Source of the DNA: a virus
Strand: one strand, 5' to 3'
DNA: 58,782 bases
Virus record (IMG/VR): IMGVR_UViG_3300028388_004043
Location: 1 to 58,782 of that record
Part shown: positions 1 to 8,596 of the stretch, one piece after another
How positions within the stretch are numbered: the first letter of the stretch is position 1
How the letters are laid out: each line of letters begins with the position of its first letter
Program-made: the position numbers and the translations under genes
The notes under the pieces: model-generated
Databases searched by the model: none
Seen by the model: the letters and a program-made list of their open reading frames with translations, nothing else
What the model was told of the DNA's origin: nothing

Positions 1-198
1 ACCAACATTAAAAAATATGTTGCTGGGTGCTACAACATCACCTGTTTTCGTTATGCTAAACTTACTCGCCCCACCCACCTGCAAGTCCATCAGCAGGCTG
101 GAAGCATCCGACGCAGTATCCGTCACGTTCATCTTGATGGCGGTAAACGTCGTGGCTCCGTCGTTCCACGTATCGGCCATGTCGTAAATATTTGCCAT
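1..198 (-). CDS. fibre-type structural protein, N-terminal fragment cut by the window edge
   Basis: The ATG is at 198-196 and the frame stays open to base 1, giving 66 codons with no stop, so only the N-terminus is visible. The protein begins MANIYDMADTWNDGATTF. This segment is almost the same as an internal stretch of the 402-residue fibre gene at 13960-15168. There it lies about 120 residues into the protein, whereas here it is the very start. The gene is probably a tail-fibre or decoration-type protein, because the matching module sits in a fibre with typical phage-fibre sequence. It follows the 254-residue fibre gene with a 14-base gap on the same strand. Function is inferred only from the shared module. 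Confidence 0.6.
   Translation of the reverse strand, partial: MANIYDMADTWNDGATTFTAIKMNVTDTASDASSLLMDLQVGGASKFSITKTGDVVAPSNIFFNVG
56..189. repeat. 134-bp duplicated fibre module, copy 1
   Basis: This stretch aligns without gaps to 14672-14805. I count about ten differences in 134 positions. Both copies are coding on the minus strand in the same frame and encode the D-M-A-D-T-W-N-D-G-A-T-T-F module. It is richer in G+C than the surrounding genes. Confidence 0.85.
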
Positions 199-212
199 TT
201 TTATTCTACCTT

Positions 213-977
213 TTATTCTCTGACAAGTATGTATTCTTGTTGTCTGTCAACGATCGGCTCAGCAGATCTGTCTAGGATCGCAGCTTCTGGTATCGTGATA
301 TTTAGTACAGGCGAAACGTACATCTCTAATGACGCTGTGTAACTACGTTCAAAACTTGATGCGCTTGTTGCCTTTAAAGTAATTACTTCTGTCTCAGTGT
401 CTATCGAAACATCGAACGTTGCTTCTGGTGAAACTCTTGTGTAATGATTAAACTTTTCATGTACGTCTACTTTTCGAAGATTACTCAACAACACATACTC
501 TGTGTGTTGTCTTTCGCCTGTACCAATGTTCGTTACAGAAATGTTTGCTTTCACGCTACTGTAGGTGTTTGCGCTGAATGAAAACAGATTTTGCTGTAGT
601 GTGTCTGTGGTGGTCAGTTTCGCTACCTTATGTTCTACTACGGAGTCTAGCGTAATGGTATTTGATGAGAGATTTACCAGACTTGAATTGAGAGCATAGT
701 CACTTGCAGGAACATCGCCGAGTGTGGATGCATCAACATTCAGATTGTTAATGAAAGTTTGAGTGACTCGATTATCGATTGCCGTGTTGGCATCGCTCAG
801 ACTGAAGTTAGTAGTCGTGACAGGATCAAAAACGAAGAAAGTGTTGTTGCTTGACGAAACAGAGATAACGCCGTTCGCATCGATTGACATGCTTGTAGTA
901 TTACTACCATCAGCACTGACAAAATCAATGTTCTGCGTTTCTACGCCGTTTTTTACTCTAAACTTCTTACTCGCCAC
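213..977 (-). CDS. tail fibre/virion structural protein
   Basis: 254 residues, starting with GTG at 977 (MASKKFRVKNGVETQNIDF). The N-terminus resembles the short attachment module at the start of other fibre proteins here. A DNRVTQTFINNL segment near residue 70 has a counterpart, DNRVTKDFVEAL, in the large collagen-like fibre upstream. The C-terminal half (about 110-240) is beta-rich, with a HTEYVLLSNLRKV segment like the TELLVTHDG segment of that large fibre, so both may share a small virion domain. The last gene of a fibre cluster fully inside the window. No enzymatic motif is visible. The assignment to virion structure is an inference from context and domain resemblance. Confidence 0.6.
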   Translation of the reverse strand: MASKKFRVKNGVETQNIDFVSADGSNTTSMSIDANGVISVSSSNNTFFVFDPVTTTNFSLSDANTAIDNRVTQTFINNLNVDASTLGDVPASDYALNSSLVNLSSNTITLDSVVEHKVAKLTTTDTLQQNLFSFSANTYSSVKANISVTNIGTGERQHTEYVLLSNLRKVDVHEKFNHYTRVSPEATFDVSIDTETEVITLKATSASSFERSYTASLEMYVSPVLNITIPEAAILDRSAEPIVDRQQEYILVRE

Positions 978-1013
978 GGTTCCCTATCCCCGTTGTGTAT
1001 TTTCTATTTAGTG

Positions 1014-1502
1014 TCAAAGCCAAATACGTTTTGGCGTACCGATTGTATCAGGATCAATCAGAGATACCTTTTGTAGAACTTTCGCTGACTCATTTTTGTT
1101 GGGGTTGGCGTCATCCACGCCCAATGCAGTCCAAGCGATACCCATGTTCTTCCAACGAGGCAATCCATTTTCATCTATCACTTTCAATGCCTCACCAGCG
1201 ATACGAAGATTCACATGATAACGCTCATCCATTACTGGTGCAGTGACTTCATTGCCTTCTTCGTCGTAAGTGCCTTCAGTAATCACAACAGGACCAAGCA
1301 CAGAAACATTAACACCTGGGTTCGTTGTCAGATAGGTGGTATTTGCTTCTTCGTCTGTTTCTTCTCGATAGATACCGAACTGTACCCCTGCTGCTTCAAA
1401 ATCGGCTTGAGTCTCAGCACGCACTATGGCGTCTACGAATCCGTTATACGTCAGAAAAACTTCTACGTCTTCGCCATTTTCATCTTGAATTGTGATTGCC
1501 AT
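1014..1502 (-). CDS. conserved-type hypothetical protein in fibre cluster
   Basis: 162 residues, ATG at 1502, preceded by a good ribosome binding site (AGGAG, 8 bases upstream). Acidic and soluble with no membrane segment. It begins MAITIQDENGEDVEVFLTYN and contains short charged loops such as REETDEEANTTYL. I do not recognise a family. Its place between two fibre genes and its small soluble character would fit a fibre-associated or fibre-assembly protein, but nothing in the sequence proves this. Confidence 0.6.
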   Translation of the reverse strand: MAITIQDENGEDVEVFLTYNGFVDAIVRAETQADFEAAGVQFGIYREETDEEANTTYLTTNPGVNVSVLGPVVITEGTYDEEGNEVTAPVMDERYHVNLRIAGEALKVIDENGLPRWKNMGIAWTALGVDDANPNKNESAKVLQKVSLIDPDTIGTPKRIWL

Positions 1503-1518
1503 TTTGTTCTCCTAAAAA

Positions 1519-2616
1519 TTATGATGATGCTTCTTGTATGCCAGCGTCGGTGATGTCTTCATCCCATTGGCGGAAGGTTGATATTGTGCCTTGTGTAAAT
1601 TTATCTGCCGGTCCAGCGCCTGCCGCAAACATATTCATGTTTGAATCATTAGTTAAAAAATATCCACCAACATCAGACAACGAATTAGTTCCTGTAACAA
1701 TACCCGCGTCTGCTGTTGTGATTTCTGACTGATTTAATCTTATACCAACGCTCTTATCTACATAACCTTCTGATGTTATTGTATTGAAATTTGAGCCTTG
1801 ATTTGAACCATTTACTCTAAGAGCAGCACCGAAATTTAGACTATTATCCACGCATTCAATTTGTAAAAAGTTATTATTATTAGTTACATACACGCCAAGA
1901 GGGTTTTGAGTATATTCAGTTGCCCAAAAGTTTGCTTTCATCGCAAAGCTCATTGCCGTGTTGCTGTAACTCATATTCGTTGATGGAATGATTAAGTTGT
2001 CCGCTGCACGGGTTACTGTGGAGCCGCTGGTAGGGATGTAGCTGGATGGGGTGGAGCCTGTTTCGTATTGAGCACCGTAAACAAAAATTCCATGACCAAA
2101 AGGAGGAGTTGTGTTTAGAGTGCCGTCTATTGAACCAGTGATTAAGCAAAATTCTAATCCCGTATCGTCTGTTCTTGTTAAACCACATCGATACCAACCA
2201 TTACCCACATCTTCAATAAAAGAAGAAACGGCAGAGTTAGTAGGTTCTGAAAAAACAACACCATTTATTAAATCAAAGGAACCCCACGAACCACTGACAT
2301 ATGTTCCAGTACTCATAACAAGATAATTTAATTCTGACGCTTTTGCGTAAACTGTAATTGTGTAAGGACCATTGTAAGTAAATTCACCAGCTGCAATATA
2401 CGCTTGAGCAGAATTTCTATTAAAACCAAGTTTCCAAGCATTATTATTGCCATCAGGAGATATTGTAGAATTAGCAGTTCTTGTTACATGATTCGATTGA
2501 GAATCATAATTCCAAGAGGTATTACTAAAGTCGTTGCTGTAAGTAACCAGATTCGTCCGCGGCTCAGTCTCCAGCAGCACGCCCTTATTGACCCACTGCC
2601 CGCCCGTGAACGCCCT
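1519..2616 (-). CDS. large collagen-like LamG fibre, C-terminal fragment after a frame break
   Basis: About 365 residues that continue the large fibre in another frame; a TTG at 2670 also opens this frame. The first part has the phage carbohydrate-binding-like signature: WVNKGVLLETEPRTNL, then VGNGWYRCGL, then GAQYETGSTPSSYIPTSG. A LamG/concanavalin-like domain follows, ending FRQWDEDITDAGI, as in the previous unit. The upstream frame ends at 2585 and this one is +1 relative to it. Joining near 2611 gives a sensible V-Q-G/F-T-G-G-Q-W-V-N-K-G sequence. Compared with the preceding unit, about 60 linker residues are missing at the join, so a deletion that shifted the frame is likely. Confidence 0.7.
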   Translation of the reverse strand, partial: RAFTGGQWVNKGVLLETEPRTNLVTYSNDFSNTSWNYDSQSNHVTRTANSTISPDGNNNAWKLGFNRNSAQAYIAAGEFTYNGPYTITVYAKASELNYLVMSTGTYVSGSWGSFDLINGVVFSEPTNSAVSSFIEDVGNGWYRCGLTRTDDTGLEFCLITGSIDGTLNTTPPFGHGIFVYGAQYETGSTPSSYIPTSGSTVTRAADNLIIPSTNMSYSNTAMSFAMKANFWATEYTQNPLGVYVTNNNNFLQIECVDNSLNFGAALRVNGSNQGSNFNTITSEGYVDKSVGIRLNQSEITTADAGIVTGTNSLSDVGGYFLTNDSNMNMFAAGAGPADKFTQGTISTFRQWDEDITDAGIQEASS

Positions 2617-5600
2617 GCACAAAATAAGAATCATTCGGTTTTGCAAAAGCAACATAACCAGACCCAGCAACTAATGCCGTAACCTTGCAAAAAAACCAAC
2701 CCCCCACAATTGGTTGAATTGATGCTGTATAACCAGCCGCGACTTCTAAAACACTTCCATTTGTCAAATCAAATAGTGCGCTTTCAGCCGCACTATACGA
2801 TCGACCAAATCGCATGATGCTGTTCGTGCCATTGGGTTTAGCGAAAACGCCAAAAACAAGAGACGTAATATTTCCAAAAGGCTTTATGTCATACGTTCCA
2901 TCGAGAATTTCGAAAGAAAAATCAAATTCTGCAAAAACCTCCGTGTTGTTGACAACAACATTTGAAATGCGCCAAGAATCTAAATTTTCGCTCGCGTCTT
3001 GCAAATTATGCGGAGCCCACTTAATCAACCCATCGCTATCGACCATGGTCGCATTCGTGTTTCGGGTATGTTCAAACATTCTGTCAAATGTTGTATCAGC
3101 ACCACGCACTCGATAATAGTTGTTGGTAAAGTCAGCGACAGTCTTTGGTTCATATGCTGACAAAACAGCATAGTCTGAATAGTTGGTATCGAAGGTCTGA
3201 GTTGTGGCATCTGCAATACCAGCATCAGTGATGTCTGTTGCCCACTGGCGGAAGGAAGACAAATACCCCATAGTGTTGTACATAAGATAAGCAGGGTAAC
3301 CTGTTGGGTCAGCTTGAGGAGAAGTCAGAGTGTGTGTATTTGTATAAGTAACCCCGTCATATCTTAAAGAAATATTGTCATTGTTAAATCTGATTGCTGT
3401 GTTTACATGTGTGTCATAAGTTGGTTGAACTGTTCCGTTGGTCGAATGAGCCAACATTAGATTGACATTTTTCCCAGATTGATACCTTATATTATCATTC
3501 GGGAAAGTAGCAACGATGTTTATTCCACTATTACCGTCAGTAGGATCGAACCAGAAAAGAATATGTTTGTTTGTAGCAGTCGTATAAACATCAGCTTCAT
3601 TCAATACCGCATCAACAGCAAAACTCATCGCAGTGTTTGAGTATGCCATGTTCGTTGATGGTATTGACAAAGATTCGGCGACACGAGTTGCAGATGCACC
3701 AGACGTGGGGATGTAACTGGATGGGGTGGAGCCTTCTTCGAGTTGAGCGCCCCATATGTATATTCCAGATGTTCCGTCACCCTGATAAGATGGCAGGCGT
3801 ACATTTTGATCTGTGTCAGAAAAATAAATAGCGAAGGGATAACCAGATTGTGCCCTCAAATCAACAACTAAATGAACTCTATACCATCCATTTCCATAAC
3901 TTTCAATGCCAGACGAAACACACCTTGTCCCATTTAAAGATCCCGTTGAGCCAGATTCAAGATCAAAATATGCCCATTCATTTCTATCACCCGCACTACT
4001 TGCAATTACTATCGCTAACCATCTTCGCCCATTACTTTTAGCAAAAAGACTTATCGTATGTCTCTCTTCTGTAGTAACAGCTTTTAAAGGGTCTATTGCA
4101 TGACTGTCATCAAGATTATCTTCCGTAAACAAATTTACATCGTTTAATCCGGTAACTCCTAGATGACCAGAAGTAACCGTAATACCCTTTAAAACGGTAT
4201 AAGAATTCAATTCACTATCTTCGTACAAATTCGTCCGCGCTTCAGTCTCCAGCAGCACGCCCTTGTTGACCCACGTCGAAGTGTTTGCATCATAGACGTG
4301 ATGTCCAACTCTTGCCTTGTAAACTGGTGTGGTGGTAGTTGGAACATAGGTCTTGAGTAGAGTGTCGTCTTGTTCGTAGTTATCGACCATGCCGCCGAGG
4401 TCGGAGCGGTAGAGGTGGGCGCCATAACAATAATAAACGATGCTGCCATCTAGATTTATTATTTTGTTTGTTCCGTCTGCATTTGATACATGTAAACGTA
4501 TGTCGCCTGTGTAATCAGTACCTGTTATCTCAAATGTTGCACTACATAAAAACCAACCATTTCCAGCATCTGAGATACTTGCCAAACCATTTCCTTCACC
4601 GTCTATGATCAGGGAACCATTTTCCAAATCAAAAACGGTCGCACTTAAATTATCTGAGGTTGGTGAATTAAGTGCTGAGGATGTTAGATTTACGTATCTT
4701 TCTGTTCCTTTTTTTATCCAAATTGCATAAGTAAAAATTCCTCTTGAAATAAAGTTAACTTGTTGATACCACCTACACCCACCTGTCCCGCCTACATTAT
4801 CTACTTGAAAAGAAGAACCCGAATTAGTCACGCCATCAGGTCCAACAACATTATTAGGGATAATTTCTGAATTTACTTCGTCTACAAAATTAGAAAAATT
4901 TTGACTGTTTGTTATCAAATTATGCGGTGCCCACTTAATCAACCCATCGCTATCGACCATGGTCTTGTTACCATCGCCAGTATAGGTCAACATGTCAGAG
5001 AATGTCTTGACGACACCTTTCGAACGATAGTAATTGTTCTTGAAGTCAACCACTACATCTGGTTCATAGGGTATTGTTGCATACTGACTCAGAGTAACAG
5101 CGTATGTACGAGTTTCAGATACGGATTGTGTTACACCGCCATTCAAAGTAGACACACTTGCTGATACTGAAGTTTCAGAAGCAAGTGATGCACCTGGAAT
5201 AGCAATTGAGTAATCACCATTTTCATCAGTTGATGTGGTGTAAGTTGTAGAACCAACAGTCAGTGTAACCGTGTCGCCTGTCAGTGTATTCTCTGTTGAA
5301 CCTGTGACTGTTACATTACTGCCCGCTTCAATGCCATCAATTGTATTGTCTTCAGTGATGCTGTTGATTGAAATGGTTGGTAGAAGTACTGTGACTGTCG
5401 GACTTTCGAAGAGTGTCTGCGAAACACGATAATCAAGTTCTGCTGTGGTGATACCCGTGGCAAGAATATTGACTGTGTTCGATACAAGATTCACATCGAA
5501 GGAAGCAAGATCTATTGCTGTTGATGTGGTGCCATACTCGATGAAAGAAACGCTGTTACCATCATGCGTGACAAGAAGTTCCGTCATCTGCCGTGCACCA

Positions 5601-6367
5601 GAGGTCTTACCAACAACAGAAATGATGAACTTGCCACCACTATATTTTTCTGAGTCGAACGAATGAATCGTTGACTGATTGGTTGTGGTCAGAACTGTGT
5701 TAGATGCACGAATCGAGATGTTGTCAGAAACAATAATCTCATTTTCAATCGTAACGTTATCGAGCGTTGGTGAACGAGTAAACTCAACACCATCTTCTGC
5801 GGGGTTTACAACAACAACACTGTTTGCTGTATTTGCAAATGATGTGGGCGTGTCAGTAAGTTCTGCAAAGGTCGTGACAGTTTCAATGCCAAGAGCTTCA
5901 ACGAAATCTTTCGTGACTCGATTATCAATGAGTGTGTTGACTTCGGTTTCATCAGTACCAAAATCAGCAACTCGCGCTTCCCACTTTTTCGTGTCAGCGT
6001 TGTATTGTAGGATATCGTTGTTCGAAACATTTTGAACATCAACATCATCCAGATACTTGAACCAAACTTCACCACCACCAGATGAACTACCACCACCACT
6101 GTAAACGTTTAGTGACTGTAGTTTTTTCTGTATGAGATTGGTTTGTTCTCGATTGAGTCTATCGAACTTCTGAGAAAATTCTGTGATGTCAGCGTCTTTG
6201 CCTGGGTCACCCTTATCACCCTTCTCGCCTTTTGGACCGCGAGGACCTACATCACCTTTAAGACCTTGTGGTCCTTGTTCACCTTTTGGACCACGTTCAC
6301 CTTGAGGACCAGTGTCACCCTTTTCACCCTTCGAACCATTTTTACCATCTACACCATCTACACCAGA
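2585..6367 (-). CDS. large collagen-like LamG fibre, central part
   Basis: The frame is open without a stop from about 6373 to 2585 (roughly 1260 codons), yet its first ATG is only at 5587, so it must be entered from the collagen-like ORF upstream. Order of parts: Gly-X-Y repeats (first about 45 residues), a coiled-coil-like linker, a GGGSSSGGG hinge, the NNDILQYNADTKKWEARVAD motif common in phage fibres, a virion domain with MTELLVTHDGNSVSF, an Ig-like domain (about residues 320-400), then repeated units. Each unit starts with DSDGLIKWAPHNL, followed by carbohydrate-binding-like and LamG domains. It is probably a host-recognition fibre. Both ends show a frame break (near 6367 and 2611). Confidence 0.75.
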   Translation of the reverse strand, partial: SGVDGVDGKNGSKGEKGDTGPQGERGPKGEQGPQGLKGDVGPRGPKGEKGDKGDPGKDADITEFSQKFDRLNREQTNLIQKKLQSLNVYSGGGSSSGGGEVWFKYLDDVDVQNVSNNDILQYNADTKKWEARVADFGTDETEVNTLIDNRVTKDFVEALGIETVTTFAELTDTPTSFANTANSVVVVNPAEDGVEFTRSPTLDNVTIENEIIVSDNISIRASNTVLTTTNQSTIHSFDSEKYSGGKFIISVVGKTSGARQMTELLVTHDGNSVSFIEYGTTSTAIDLASFDVNLVSNTVNILATGITTAELDYRVSQTLFESPTVTVLLPTISINSITEDNTIDGIEAGSNVTVTGSTENTLTGDTVTLTVGSTTYTTSTDENGDYSIAIPGASLASETSVSASVSTLNGGVTQSVSETRTYAVTLSQYATIPYEPDVVVDFKNNYYRSKGVVKTFSDMLTYTGDGNKTMVDSDGLIKWAPHNLITNSQNFSNFVDEVNSEIIPNNVVGPDGVTNSGSSFQVDNVGGTGGCRWYQQVNFISRGIFTYAIWIKKGTERYVNLTSSALNSPTSDNLSATVFDLENGSLIIDGEGNGLASISDAGNGWFLCSATFEITGTDYTGDIRLHVSNADGTNKIINLDGSIVYYCYGAHLYRSDLGGMVDNYEQDDTLLKTYVPTTTTPVYKARVGHHVYDANTSTWVNKGVLLETEARTNLYEDSELNSYTVLKGITVTSGHLGVTGLNDVNLFTEDNLDDSHAIDPLKAVTTEERHTISLFAKSNGRRWLAIVIASSAGDRNEWAYFDLESGSTGSLNGTRCVSSGIESYGNGWYRVHLVVDLRAQSGYPFAIYFSDTDQNVRLPSYQGDGTSGIYIWGAQLEEGSTPSSYIPTSGASATRVAESLSIPSTNMAYSNTAMSFAVDAVLNEADVYTTATNKHILFWFDPTDGNSGINIVATFPNDNIRYQSGKNVNLMLAHSTNGTVQPTYDTHVNTAIRFNNDNISLRYDGVTYTNTHTLTSPQADPTGYPAYLMYNTMGYLSSFRQWATDITDAGIADATTQTFDTNYSDYAVLSAYEPKTVADFTNNYYRVRGADTTFDRMFEHTRNTNATMVDSDGLIKWAPHNLQDASENLDSWRISNVVVNNTEVFAEFDFSFEILDGTYDIKPFGNITSLVFGVFAKPNGTNSIMRFGRSYSAAESALFDLTNGSVLEVAAGYTASIQPIVGGWFFCKVTALVAGSGYVAFAKPNDSYFVQGVHGRAVGQ
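3002..3050. repeat. 49-bp direct repeat inside the large fibre gene (second copy 4916-4964)
   Basis: The two 49-base copies differ at one position as read by eye. They encode the MVDSDGLIKWAPHNL entry motif of successive carbohydrate-binding units. Such near-identical segments are suitable sites for recombination or for assembly collapse, and a frame-breaking deletion is seen downstream at about 2611. Confidence 0.85.
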
Positions 6368-6786
6368 CCTTGTTCACCTTTCTCACCTTTATCACCCTTC
6401 TCACCTTTATCGCCTTTCTCACCTTGAGAACCTTGTGGTCCCTGCGGACCTTGAGGTCCAATTTTACCCTGCACTCCTTGTGGTCCACGTGGACCTTGTG
6501 GACCTATATCACCTTGAGGACCTTGTTCACCAATGAGACGAAGAGACGCTTCCCATGCTACACCTGGGTCACCCTTATCACCGTCATCACCTTTCTCACC
6601 TTTATCGCCAGGCATACCTGGCAGACCTTGTTCACCTTTCGGTCCTTGTGGTCCCTCTTTGAGTTCTATATTTTCTAATTTCGAGTCAACTTGTTCAGTA
6701 AGATGACTGAATTCTTTTTGAATTACACCAATTGCAGTAGCAAGAACTTTAGCTCTTTCAATGTTGTCCTTTGAATTATCACTCAT
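6358..6786 (-). CDS. collagen-like fibre N-terminus (Gly-X-Y repeats)
   Basis: 142 residues. The start overlaps the portal stop by 8 bases (ATGAGTGA). Residues 1-45 are helical (IERAKVLATAIGVIQKEF). From residue 46 there are Gly-X-Y triplets (GPQGPKGEQG, GEKGDKGEKG), broken once by an 11-residue insert (VAWEASLRLI). The ORF stops at 6358 inside the repeats. In the -1 frame the Gly-X-Y pattern continues at once (GVDGVDGKNGSKGEKG) for another 45 residues and runs into the large LamG fibre. This is therefore the N-terminus of one giant trimeric-fibre gene. Collagen-like repeats in phage fibres form triple-helical stalks. Confidence 0.8.
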   Translation of the reverse strand: MSDNSKDNIERAKVLATAIGVIQKEFSHLTEQVDSKLENIELKEGPQGPKGEQGLPGMPGDKGEKGDDGDKGDPGVAWEASLRLIGEQGPQGDIGPQGPRGPQGVQGKIGPQGPQGPQGSQGEKGDKGEKGDKGEKGEQGLV

Positions 6787-8530
6787 ACTTTTCGCTCATA
6801 GAATCATAAAAACGTGTCATGCTTTCAACAAGCATTTTTTCTTCTTCCGACATTGTGTTGGTCGTTACAGTTATATATTCTTCTTTTTGTTCTTCTTTTT
6901 CGGAATTGGGTTCAGGCTTCGATTCTGGTTTTGGTTCTGGTTTTGGCTGAGGTGCAGGTGTAGGTGCAGGTGTAGGTTTTGGTTGTGGTTTTGGTTGAGG
7001 CGGCATTTGCCCAAAATCTTCACCTTCGCCTTCATACTGTTCATCATCTTCTTCATCTTTAATTTGTTTATCAATTTCCTTCATTTCATTTTCGTTCTGT
7101 TGCAGAACGAAACGACGAACGTACTCATGCGAATAGTACTTACCAATATACTCATCCATTTCACGAACAAGACCAACACGATCACGCAGAATTTCCATCT
7201 GCTTGAGTTCTTCAAAGTAATTGTCAATGGCGAAGTCATACTGAATCAGAGATTTCCATTCGCGCCAGTCTTCAGGTGTGCAGATACCTTTGAGTAGTAA
7301 TTGACGTTCAAGAAGTTTCGTAAATAATTCACCAAATTTTGAGCGAAGACGAGTAATGAATTTTGAGAATTTCACTTCGTCTCTTGAAATTTCAGTGGCA
7401 CGACCAAGCGTGAATGTTGTTTCGGGTTGTAACCTTGTTGCAGGTACATTCAATGAACGGAATAACAGGTTTTGAAAGTACACAATGTCATCAATTTCAC
7501 CAAGATTCTGACCACCAGGAAGTGTAGTAATTTCAGTACCACGATTACCGTCACGACGTGGCAGCCAGAAGTCTTCAAGCATTGTCATGAACTTGCGATC
7601 ATCTCGAATTTCACCAGTCGATGAATCGTAGACAACCTTGTTCTTGAACTTAGTCATTATGTCGCGAAGATACTGTTCAGCTTTAGCCTTAGGTAGGCCA
7701 CCAACATCAACATAAAAAATTCTTCTTTCAGGTGCGCGTGAGATGCGATAGATGATCATAGAATCTTCCATCGCACGCAACTGATTCAAAGGACGAATGG
7801 CTTTGTGAAGATATGACAATATCAACTGATTGTCAGAATTCTGATATCCACTCGTGCAATATACAATTGAGTCTTTGGAGATCTTCAAACCTTGCACGCT
7901 GGTGTCAGAACCAAACGTCATGGTTGTGCCTGTTCGTTTTAGAAAACCTGATGGGCTGTAGACATAGTACTCGTTGATCAGTTTTTCAAGAGTTGCGCCT
8001 TCCTTTGTCTTCTCTTTTTTGACTTCACGAATCTTCTTAATGTTTCGCGGGTCAATGTATCGAAGTTCCTTGATCCCTTCTTTTGGTTTCTTCTCATCGA
8101 TGATTGCATGGTAGTATATTCGACCATCAATGTACCAACGTTTGAAAATTTCGTAGGAAAGTCTATTGAATTCAAGAAGACTCAGAACATTATCGAATTC
8201 TTCATTGATACTTTTTTTGATTGAGTCTTGCGTTTCAAGATCATCAAGAACGATTGAGACAGTATCTTCATCGCTATCTTCAACGATTGCCTCATTGACA
8301 ATATCTTGAATTGCAAGATCAATGATTGGATCAATTGACATTGCACGATATTTGTCAACAAGTTCTGCTTCGGTGCGTACAGCACCATCCATGTCAACAT
8401 ATGTGCCAAAGACGCCACCACCTGTTACAGTGGCAGCACCGTCGTCATTTGTAGGGGGAACAAAAGAGACTAGTTGTTCTTGCTCTCTCTCTTCTTTCTT
8501 GCGCTTGATTTCAAAGCCGAACAATTCCAT
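6779..8530 (-). CDS. 20: portal vertex protein, T4 gp20-like
   Basis: 583 residues against 524 in T4. The portal ring is the DNA entry and exit channel and the docking site for terminase and neck. Recognisable T4-portal stretches include VDKYRAMSIDPIIDLAIQDI near residue 60, the YHAIIDEKKPKEGIKELRYI region near 150, and TLGRATEISRDEVKFSKFI near 380. It follows gp19, as in T4. The C-terminus carries a Pro/Lys-rich tail (about residues 509-542, many P-x-P and P-K-P) followed by an acidic helix, which accounts for most of the extra length. The next ORF starts inside its stop codon. Confidence 0.95.
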   Translation of the reverse strand: MELFGFEIKRKKEEREQEQLVSFVPPTNDDGAATVTGGGVFGTYVDMDGAVRTEAELVDKYRAMSIDPIIDLAIQDIVNEAIVEDSDEDTVSIVLDDLETQDSIKKSINEEFDNVLSLLEFNRLSYEIFKRWYIDGRIYYHAIIDEKKPKEGIKELRYIDPRNIKKIREVKKEKTKEGATLEKLINEYYVYSPSGFLKRTGTTMTFGSDTSVQGLKISKDSIVYCTSGYQNSDNQLILSYLHKAIRPLNQLRAMEDSMIIYRISRAPERRIFYVDVGGLPKAKAEQYLRDIMTKFKNKVVYDSSTGEIRDDRKFMTMLEDFWLPRRDGNRGTEITTLPGGQNLGEIDDIVYFQNLLFRSLNVPATRLQPETTFTLGRATEISRDEVKFSKFITRLRSKFGELFTKLLERQLLLKGICTPEDWREWKSLIQYDFAIDNYFEELKQMEILRDRVGLVREMDEYIGKYYSHEYVRRFVLQQNENEMKEIDKQIKDEEDDEQYEGEGEDFGQMPPQPKPQPKPTPAPTPAPQPKPEPKPESKPEPNSEKEEQKEEYITVTTNTMSEEEKMLVESMTRFYDSMSEKYE

Positions 8531-8543
8531 TCAATGTAACTCC

Positions 8544-8583
8544 AAAAAAAAGGAAGGTGATAATGTGGTATTTATCACCTTCC
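8544..8583 (-). terminator. intrinsic terminator after gp19
   Basis: A perfect 12-bp stem (GGAAGGTGATAA at 8552-8563 with its complement at 8572-8583) closes an 8-base loop. On the minus strand it is followed directly by eight T residues (8551-8544). It lies between the gp19 stop (8597) and the portal start (8530), so it would end the sheath/tube transcript before gp20. Confidence 0.85.
8569..8576 (-). promoter_or_regulatory. late-promoter-like box (GATAAATA) upstream of gp20
   Basis: On the minus strand the sequence is GATAAATA, one base from the T4 late consensus TATAAATA. It lies about 40 bases before the portal ATG and falls within the loop-proximal part of the terminator stem. It would restart transcription for the portal past the terminator. 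Motif match only. Confidence 0.4.
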
Positions 8584-8596
8584 CTGACATCAATAA

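Noticed and set aside
763-1732. Chain of plus-strand frames (763-1011, 995-1246, 1215-1553, 1496-1732)
   Set aside because: All are opposite longer minus-strand genes with ribosome sites, and their translations look random.
6268-6678. Plus-strand open frames of 74-136 codons opposite the collagen repeats
   Set aside because: They are the complement of Gly-X-Y codons and give Phe/Leu/Thr-rich low-complexity sequence; the minus-strand protein is clear.
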